Part shown: piece after piece, positions 56,801 to 64,000 of the stretch
How the letters are laid out: each line of letters starts with the position of its first letter
Position numbering within the stretch: position 1 is the stretch's first letter
DNA from: Porodaedalea pini
Lineage: Eukaryota; Basidiomycota; Agaricomycetes; Hymenochaetales; Hymenochaetaceae
Assembly: GCA_002794775.1 (NCBI GenBank)
Contig: NBAY01000033.1
Location: forward strand, 1 to 64,000
Direction of reading: 5' to 3'
Length of the DNA: 64,000 nucleotides
Notes under the pieces: generated by a model
What the model was told of the DNA's origin: nothing
The model's input: the letters and a program-made list of their open reading frames with translations, nothing else
Databases searched by the model: none
Program-made: the position numbers and the translations under genes

Positions 56801-57306
56801 GAAACATCAGTACGGACTCGCCGACAAAGAAACTCGCAGACAAATGGTACGGCCCCTTTGACGTCGTCAACAAGATAGGAGCGAGCGCGTACAAGCTCAA
56901 ACTCCCGAAGCGATGGAAAAAGGTCCACTCTGTCTTCAATGAAGCCCTACTGAAACCCGCCGTCGAACCGTCCTTTGAAAGCCAGAAGCAACTGCCGCCG
57001 CCGCCGCCAGACATCGTCGACAACGAGGAGGAGTACGAACTCGAGGAAGTCTTAGACTCACGTCTGCACTGAGGGAAACTACAGTACCTTGTCAAGTGGG
57101 TCGGCTACAATGAACCTACTTGGCAGCCTGAGACGGACTTCGGCGAGAATGCGAAGGAGGCGATCGCTGAGTTCTACCTCAAACATCCCGGTGCACCTCG
57201 GAAACTCGACATCCCTCGTCAACGACTCCGTCCGCTCTTCGTCGACACCGAGCCTGACGACCGCGATCATGGTTGGTCGGGACGCCCAACCTTGAAGGGG
57301 GGGTAA
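53812..57306 (+). pseudogene. pol: Pol of element 3, with two TGA codons and a catalytic Asp lost
   Basis: The frame is 1165 codons. Protease DSG, RT YLDD, RNase H, integrase and chromodomain are all in one frame. TGA lies at 56341-56343 (codon 844, integrase DRG position) and 57070-57072 (codon 1087, before the chromodomain). Codon 843, the second catalytic Asp of the integrase in elements 1 and 2, is AAC (Asn) here, a G-to-A change within a former CpG. The frame is open upstream of 53812 to about 53731, after a TAA, with residues conserved in the other copies (DGFPDYEVPTG) but no ATG. Confidence 0.9.
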
Positions 57307-57709
57307 TGTTAGAACCTGAACTTTCACCTTTTCCTTTATTTTCCCTTTTACCATTTCCTTTATTATATTCGTCCTTTTCATTATATTTACCCATCTTACA
57401 CAATCACTCCCACACTGCCTTCATTCGTTCCATTCCCACTTGTTAGGTAATATAGTCTCACGGTTGTCGCTATATAAGGTCTCAGGAATCGCATGAACTC
57501 CTTGTTCTGCTTTTCCTCTTACCTCCGCGACGACCTAGGTGAGACTCGTCCCCCTTGTATTAGTTTAGACTTGTATTAATCCTCTTACCTCCGCGACGAC
57601 CTAGCCTGAGTAAGCGTGTCCCGAGTCTACGCTCGAGTATAGCATGTCCCAGACGACAGTCAGCCGAGGCCTGCCCAGTCCGAGTCGTCTCCCAGGCTCC
57701 CGCCTAACA
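57307..57709 (+). repeat. 3' LTR of element 3
   Basis: It is 403 bp. It differs from the 5' LTR at nine sites, for example TTGTTAGG against TCGTTAGG and CCAGG against CCGGG, nearly all CpG transitions. Confidence 0.95.
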
Positions 57710-57714
57710 GTCGG

Positions 57715-58783
57715 GCTCCATAGAATGCAGATTTAGCCTTAGCTAATTCTTCATCAAGGAGGGATTTTGACACCGGTGAGGGGTTGTAGCAATGCTCTCT
57801 GTAGCATTTGGAACACGCTTCTGTCCACCAAGAGTTAGGGCCATAATAGGATCTTGGTTTGTGTTTTTTGAGAAAATGGGCCGCAAAATGTGCAAAAGAA
57901 TCATGAAAAGAGAAAAGTAAATTGTCTAATTTTTGGGGGAGTCAATATTGTCTAGGGAAAATGAAAACTGTTTAGAGGCACAAAATTCAGAAACAAACAA
58001 TGGCAAATCGCGAATTCGAATGCAACGTAACAAAGGTAAAGGAGGTGACACCATGAAATCGATGTCAAACAAGAAAGTGATTGGGAAATGGTCTGATGCA
58101 ATGTCCATGGAGCAGTTAACAACAATGGACTCGCGAATAATAGCTGAATAGTTGTCTGAAGCAATAACAAGATCGAGAGTAGAAAAGGAATGATGTGAAT
58201 GGCTGAAATATGTGGGCTGATCAGGTGGGTTACAAACAGTAAGGTCATTGTCACTAATCCACTTAGTGAGAGCAGTAGAATGAGAGAATAAGGAAGAATG
58301 GTATGGGTTGGACCACAGTTCTGAGTGGCGATTGAAGTCGCCGATGAATATGTGGGAAGGAGACAGAATGGAAGGGAAAGTAGTTTCGAATTCGTGAAGG
58401 GCAGGGGAACTGTAGACGTTCCAGATGTGGATAGGAGATAAGTCACCACAAGAGATAGAAATGGCCAAAATATTTGGGGAAGGCAACTCTGGGTGAAATG
58501 TGGAGATGCAATGAACAATACGCAGGTGAATGTACGTGCAGCAACGGGGTTTGCCTGAAGTCAGGGGTAGGAAAGCAGTGAAAGGGGTGTAATTGCAAGA
58601 ATCAAAGACTCTTGAGCCCTGAGGTAAGGTTTTAGAAGGAAGAATGTGTTTGATAATGAGGATTTCTTGGAGACAAATAACGTCTGGGCATGTCTGAGAA
58701 GTGGCAAAGGATTGAAAAAGAAAGTCGAATGAAGGGCTGGAGTTAGTGATATTCAGAGAGAGGACTGAAATCGTGTCTGTCAT
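57715..58783 (-). pseudogene. LINE ORF2, 5' part: APE-type endonuclease
   Basis: ATG at 58783 opens an endonuclease/exonuclease/phosphatase domain: LSLNITN, ICLQEI with the catalytic Glu, IFIGDFNRHSELW with Asp/Asn, and IASDHFPI with the terminal Asp-His. This enzyme nicks target DNA for target-primed reverse transcription. A frameshift lies near 57935 in a CCCCCAAAAA run. Beyond it the proper frame reads LLFSFHDSFAHFAAHFLKK and continues to the gypsy insertion site. Confidence 0.82.
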
Positions 58784-58789
58784 GGATTA

Positions 58790-61006
58790 GTATGGGGATT
58801 GATAGTTGCGACGAGCGTGACAGTCAGATGACCAAGTGCTATGATTACTCTGACAGTTAATGCAAAGGGCAAAATGCTCGCATTAGAGATTGTTAGCTGC
58901 TGTGCAAGGAGTGCATTTAGCGACATGCACAGCTATGTGGTGAGGTTTAGAGCAAATAGTGCAATGTGCTACTGAGTGGCACCTAGAGGCGGGATGACCC
59001 AGGCGGTGACAATTGTCACATTGGTTAATGGTGGGACGAGCTTTCATTTCTTCCAGCTAGCGGATTACTCCAAATACTGGAATGGAATGATTGTTGTGTA
59101 AGAAAAAATGGTCAAAAGCAAGGCAATCGTGATCTTTAACAACAACTGAAACATTGCAGTAGTCGCATTTGTTAAGGTGTTCGATGGAGGACATGAACCT
59201 GAGTGGGAACATGAACTCATATCCTTCAAATTGCGGGAGTGCTGAAATTTTGTTGTGGAGATCTTTTTTGGTGTAAATGAGCTTGGTGTCTTTGTTGAAG
59301 ACAGGAACGCTGGGGATGACCATTTTGAACTGGGGAGCTGGGATGAAGGCTTTAGCACCATTAATGTTGATAATACGGTTAAGCTGGGTAATAAGCACAT
59401 TGTACTGGGCGTCAAAGTCTGTGTGAATGTTAGTAAATGCAACCAGGAGGTTGCTGTTGGATGTGTATTCCACATTCAAAACAACCAAGTGTTTAAAGAG
59501 GGGATTGCCTTTGAGGCCTGCGTGAACTGTGTTTTTAATCGAACGAGTAGAAGGTTGGACAGCAAGGTCGCCCGGGAGTGAAAAGTAAACTTGTCTAACA
59601 TTCCTGACTCGAGTGTTCACAGATCTGTTAGATCTGTTGATCGGAACAGTAGAAATTTCCCCATCAGGGTTCTGTTCAGTAGAGTGGGATACTTTGGTGG
59701 GGGTAGGTTTTGGCTTTTTCTGTGCTGCTTTGGTGTAAGTAACAGTGGTAAAGCCATCTCGATCTGTTCCAACAGATTCGACAGGGGGGGGGGGGGGGTA
59801 ATAGACCATAGTTTGGGAGCCCTGAGGGGGATTATGTGCTGAGTGGGCATAGCCATCCAGTGCGAAAATAGTGCCCTCTGAATCCATGCAGAAACCAGAA
59901 CCCGGTATGTGGGTCTTTGTGATGGCTGCGGCATATTCAGTCTTCCCATTCTTTGGGGTCTGAATGCGTTGTTTAATAATAGGTGCTGGGAGTGGGAACC
60001 AATTGGATCTGAGAGAATTTTGACATTTTTGTTTATGTTAGTAGGGGCTGATGGTTTAGTAGCAGGAGCCGGAGAGTCAGAAAGCTGTTTTTCAATTTTG
60101 TTAGTTTTCTCGGAAATAGAGGAGATGATAGCCGAAAGGTATTGGATGGACCTGGACATGGAATGCATTGGTGTCTGTGATTTCCCGGTCACAGACTGTT
60201 TGAGCATTAACATAGATATTCTCGAACACGTGCTTAAAGGAAGGTGAGTGAATGTGGTATGATGAATGAAATGCTTCAAGGCCATCATTTGCGAAGTTTG
60301 TGATGGTGGTTTCATCATCCAGTGTGTTGGCTTGATTTATCCAGGCGACAAGGTTGGAACCAATATCTGTGAGAGCTTTGCCGGCGTGGGTGGGGTCATC
60401 GTACCATGGGGTGGAGGAGGTCCATGTGGGTTGAGTGATGAACGTGGTGATATTCTTGATAGTTTCCTTGGTGAGGTCTGTGAAGGCGCGATTGACCTTC
60501 TCGGCGATTGCCGGATCTTCCGCCTCATCGATAAGGTCCATGTCGTTGTCGAGCTGCAGGACTTGGCTGATATGCTCGTCAGGGATGTACAAATTGTTGT
60601 TGTCCATTTTGTCGTCTGTGTCAATACGAGCAGGGGGCTGTAGGACCCTGTGTTCTTCCTTGGAATTTGCGCGCTTAAGGGAGTTCTGTGAATCGATCTC
60701 GGGGGTAGGGGGAAGGTCTCCCTGTTTACGCAGTTTGGCGGCATGTTTGTCCGCCTCGATATCCGGGGACCAAGTGGCACGGTTCCTCTTAGCTAGTTCG
60801 CAGACGGCGTCGTTGTGGTTGTAGGTCTTATCGCGACCACACTCGGCACATAACTTGGCGGTCCCACTAACACATTTGCGACTGTGGTAGGGGAGATCCT
60901 GTTTACACTCCTCACACTTGGTGGGGTCCTTGGGATTAACAAGGGAACGGGTAGACTTTGTCTTGTGAAGAGATGCTTTTGCTCTAGTCAGCATTTTGCT
61001 GTCCAT
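58790..61006 (-). pseudogene. LINE ORF1 (Gag-like, zinc knuckles)
   Basis: ATG at 61006. The N-terminus has a Cys-rich finger (CEECKQDLPYHSRKC followed by LCAECGRD). The middle switches frame near 60150 and again near 59880. A C15 tract on the coding strand (G run at plus 59784-59798) encodes poly-Pro and is an obvious slippage site. The C-terminus has zinc knuckles CDNCHRLGHPASRC and CTICSKPHH, then CINCQSNHSTWSSDC. Stops: TAG after FGVIR (59057-59059) and TAA before the last knuckle; both fit C-to-T changes of Gln codons. ORF1 ends just before the ORF2 ATG at 58783. The protein would bind element RNA. Confidence 0.78.
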
Positions 61007-61801
61007 ATCGCTGAAGGGGTAAGAGATGAGACTAGTAACACAATTTTTCCACGGTCGATGATGATGGTAGGAAGTAAGAAGTGCTCAGCAGTCATTCGGT
61101 GAGTGGCCGCACCACTTGCAGTTACGAGTCTCTCTGCCCTTGTTTTCTCTGGATGTCTCGCCACTTAAATGGAATCCCTAACGCCTTGACTTCGCTTGAA
61201 AAGAACATCTGCTTAGAATGGGGAAGTGAGTAATTCTATGTTAAAGAATAGGAGATGTAATGAAATTTATCCGAATTGGAAGAGGAACCAATATGAACAT
61301 CAAGGATGCCTGCACAAGGAGGTAACGAACGAGACAAAAGCATGGACGTGAAAAGCTCCAAATCAGGCTTTCAGATGACATCACTGAGGAAACTACAAGT
61401 GGTCGCATCCTTTTCATCCCAATCGAAATGTCGAATGCCTTGAAGCATCGCCCGAGCTTTTATAAGAACAAGGCACATGATGCGGGCTATTCGGAGAGGC
61501 GGTGTCTTCGTTCTTACTGCGGTTGAGGTAACTGTACCTTGAGTTTAATCAGAGTGTTTCAGGTCGCACAGAGTATTCATGTACTCGTCAAATCGCGCTT
61601 CTCCTGCTATATGTGACACATGTTGCCGAGTTCTGGAGCGGCGTTAAAACCATCCTTATACAGCCATATATTCAAATATATGCCTGCTGTGCAACACCAT
61701 CACCAAGCGTTTAAAGAATTGGAGCTCGATGTGTGTCTATCTTTGACCAAAAGAGGTTCTTTCTCTGTCCTATCCCTCCCCATCAAATTTCGCTTCCAAC
61801 A
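61007..61801. other. LINE 5' end and upstream region of the last gene
   Basis: The 5' boundary of the LINE is somewhere in 61010-61200 and could not be fixed. The remainder is the promoter side of the gene at 61802, with TATA-like words (TTTATAAG near 61460, CTTATACA near 61658). No other gene was seen. Confidence 0.45.
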
Positions 61802-63992
61802 ATGACTAACGAACGTGAGGTCTACCATGCCGAGCTTCTTAAACTCGGGCATGGCTTACCCCTATACGAGCCCAATCCTGCTGGTGAATTCGATCATATC
61901 CGAGTCGGGGACGTGGGCCATGTCGACAGGTTCGGCTGCTTCCATAGGATCTTTAATGCCTTCCGTCCAGCAAACGACTCGATAAATACGCAGTTCGGCA
62001 CACCCGAGAACTGTACTCCCATGGTGTCGAGGTCTCCTGCTACTTTTTTCAGAGACGCGATCCCTACAGGCCCTATGCACTCGACTCATGTCCGAGTGAT
62101 GGGTGCCGGCTTCGGCGCTTCCGGGTGAGTCGTGCAATTCTGTTGGTGTTGTGCCATTCTGACATGCACCATTAGTTCTTGCATACCGTCCCAAGCACAG
62201 ATCAGTTTCTCCATATCAAATCAGCAGGGTGCAGTGCTCGTGATCAAACATCCGGCGTTTCGAGAGGACTCTTTATTCGAGAAACGAGATGGCGAAGTAT
62301 ATTCTGAAAAACTACCGCTCATGGCTTGCCTTCATACGAGATGGTCTAGGCTGCATGATCGATCTCCGGGATATTGTTCTTGTCACCGGATGCGATCTGA
62401 CCGCAGACTGGGCAACAGCAACTTTCGTCGAGAAAGTTCAAGTTACCCAACGTAATATAGACTTCAAGGCGGGCGATGCGCCAATTGGAGCTGCGACGGC
62501 ATCATTCTGGGGAACATGGCAGTCGTCTATCCATGTCCCTCATTGGTGCGGGCCTGGTCCAGTTCCTCCGCCGAGTTCATCTTTGCTGAGCATCACTTCC
62601 GGCGAGTCAAGTTCGTATAATGCCATGTATAATCAATGTATCTTTCTCAGGGGATCTCGTGTCTCCGAGAGATTTTTGCGTTCTCCTATTGTCATGAAAG
62701 CAGCAGCAGAACCTAAAGATATGGATATGGACCAAGATGGGAATTTTGTGCCAGTTCTGCTTTCAACAGAATCCGATGAGTTTAATGGCATCGAAACTAC
62801 TGTTGATGACATGACTTTCTGTTTGCTGGACAAGGTATGTCTAAAGACTCGAAATTCAAAACTACTCCAATAATTGCTCTTTACAGAACTGTACCCCGCA
62901 TAATTGTGTGATGGACCTCTTACTAGAGGTGAGCGCAACTTAAGCTCTCCACTACATGTCATGAAGTAATCAATCTGATTTTCCTTCCACAGAAATCTGA
63001 GGCAGATGTCATTCTTGTGTACGACAGGGATGTCTGTGCCTTCACAAATGTATGTTTATCCTCAATCATAAAAGCGGTCAGCTTTGATACTTAGATATAG
63101 CTTGTCGGGGACGATATGCATCGGATTTCTGATTTGACTGACGTGAACCTACCGAATACTCGCTTCATGGTAGACGTCGATCCCAGTTTGCGGGTTAAAG
63201 GTCAGATGAGAGCCAGATATCAGCGAATGGAAAAATCTGATGTACATTACAGTTGGAAGGTTTGCTAATAAACAGGTGCGTCCATACTAGCTTATTTCGC
63301 AATTACCGTTGCCTGGCTTCTTACCTCGTATCTAGAAGGAAGGCGAGTGGAATGTAACGCCGGAAGTGGAGCAAGCCCAAGCGGAAACTGGAGTTAAGAG
63401 CATCAAGCCACCAGGCGCGAGCTCGAGCGCGAGTTCGACTTTCCTGCCCACGATTTCACTCTCACCACTCCAGAGTGTGACGGCGGGCGCAATGGCGGGC
63501 CTTGGCACTCCTGTCTACGAGACCTCGACCCTCACCCCTGAGCAGCGCAGCGCGTCTCTGCCCTTCCCAACCAGCTCCCATCCTCAGTCCCAGTCTAATG
63601 CCCATGATCGCTGGTTCCCTCCCGGGCATGTCCATCCGCAAATACGAGCGCATTACGAGCACGCGTTGGGTGGCTCGGACTTGGGGACGTCGACGCGCCA
63701 TGGCGGGCAAGGTCAACCTTCGAGCTCTGCCTCGGACGTGTTCCTTCTCTCGAATGGCCACCCCATTCCTCCTCCGCACGTTCACTCTTTGCGTCCTTCG
63801 AGGCGCTCACTCTATAGTAGTGGTCTCGGTGGAACCGTCTCAGGGTCGGAATACCCGCACAATGGACTTGATTTACTTACAATGGGCGAGCCGATGGACG
63901 CGCTCGACGCCAACGCGAACGGATCGGAAACACAAATGTCAACAGCAAATTTCTTGCCTTTTCTCGCCGCCGCCGAACAGCTGATTTACTAG
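61802..63992 (+). CDS. Mushroom-specific hypothetical protein with long C-terminal extension; one apparent frameshift
   Basis: Exons 61802-62124, 62177-62834, 62887-62928, 62993-63049, 63101-63200, 63253-63275 and 63336-63992; introns are 50-64 nt, all GT-AG and in phase. The N-terminal half matches, from memory, a family common in Agaricomycetes: VGDVGHVDRFGCFHRIFNAF, ISNQQGAVLVIKHPAFRED, DLRDIVLVTGCDLTADWA and NQCIFLRGSRV. Its function is unknown; the N-terminal part may bind a small ligand or nucleotide, but nothing here shows it. Exon 2 needs a one-base shift near 62270-62285 between DSLFEK and EMAKYILKNY. The last exon adds about 218 Ser/Pro/His-rich residues after LLLEKSEADVILVYDRD, where related proteins as I recall them are shorter. 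It could be a pseudogene, a sequencing slip, or hold an unseen intron. Confidence 0.65.
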
Positions 63993-64000
63993 GCCTCGGA

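Larger units (their letters stand above)
51486..57709 (+). mobile_element. Ty3/gypsy chromovirus, element 3 (full length, 6224 bp), inserted in the LINE
   Basis: It has LTRs of 403 bp at 51486-51888 and 57307-57709 and a TSD GTCGG at 51481-51485 and 57710-57714. The layout is as in element 1: TATATAA at 51650-51656, self-complementary primer site, gag, pol and polypurine tract GAAGGGGGGG before TAA and the LTR. The LTRs differ at 9 of 403 positions, all transitions and 8 in CpG context. It is younger than the LINE it interrupts. Confidence 0.95.
48734..61006 (-). mobile_element. Degenerate LINE (Tad-like, EN-RT-RNase H), split by gypsy element 3
   Basis: On minus: ORF1 (61006 to about 58790), ORF2 (58783 to 48734), interrupted at 51486-57709. 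Removing the gypsy element and one copy of its GTCGG target duplication rejoins ORF2 in frame (AFYGAR on one side, LQKSNAILTWQ on the other). The presence of an APE-type endonuclease, RT and RNase H, with a zinc-knuckle ORF1, fits the fungal Tad group; that placement is inference. It carries several nonsense codons and at least three frameshifts, so it is dead. Confidence 0.85.

Noticed and set aside
8110..57072. Alternative genetic code with TGA read as Arg
   Set aside because: TGA at Arg positions is confined to transposons and decayed genes. Intact host genes keep normal Arg codons, and two spliced host genes (secreted protein, metacaspase C) end naturally at TGA.
1..64000. CRISPR arrays, bacterial operons or phage genes
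   Set aside because: No regularly spaced short repeats with unique spacers were seen; genes are intron-bearing and eukaryotic. The 114-bp repeats at 18.75-19.1 kb lack unique spacers and are in frame with a protein.

Overview
The window is nuclear DNA of a filamentous basidiomycete, most likely an Agaricomycete. Genes are split by many introns of about 49-80 nt with GT-AG ends. The protein families seen (expanded metacaspases, alpha-arrestin, eIF4G, F-box genes of the mushroom type, a mushroom-only hypothetical family) and the mix of Ty3/gypsy chromoviruses, a LINE with RNase H and two mushroom-type DNA transposases fit this. The genus cannot be named from sequence alone.

Region by region: 1-2.97 kb has no recognisable gene. 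2.97-16.0 kb is a transposon nest: a solo LTR (minus, TSD GTCCC) split by two full-length Ty3/gypsy elements in opposite orientation (element 1 plus, 3218-9530, TSD ATATA; element 2 minus, 9544-15806, TSD TGATC), inserted 8 bp apart. 16.0-21.3 kb is a decayed DDE transposase gene on minus. 22.6-25.9 kb is a second decayed transposase on plus, followed by a solo LTR (25883-26305, TSD CATAC). 26.6-29.0 kb is a decayed F-box gene. 29.6-48.1 kb is the host gene island: a small secreted protein, metacaspase A (minus), an alpha-arrestin with a PY motif, metacaspase B, a hAT-type MITE, metacaspase C and the translation factor eIF4G. 48.7-61.0 kb is a degenerate LINE on minus, split in its ORF2 by a third gypsy element (51486-57709, TSD GTCGG). 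61.8-64.0 kb is a multi-exon gene of a mushroom hypothetical family with one apparent frameshift.

I rebuilt the host genes by splicing, checking phase at every junction. Metacaspase A (407 aa, 12 exons), metacaspase C (428 aa, 13 exons), alpha-arrestin (879 aa, 6 exons), eIF4G (1539 aa, 6 exons) and the secreted protein (206 aa, 4 exons) come out uninterrupted. The three metacaspases keep the same exon lengths over the catalytic region, so they arose by local duplication.

The three gypsy elements are one family. Pol is exactly 1165 codons in each copy from the same reference point. The primer binding site is complementary to the predicted 5' end of the element's own RNA, pointing to Tf1-like self-priming. 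Every in-frame stop in pol is TGA, mostly at Arg CGA codons, and nearly all differences between paired LTRs are transitions at CpG, as expected for deamination of methylated CpG. A TGA at the integrase DRG position (codon 844) is shared by all three copies.
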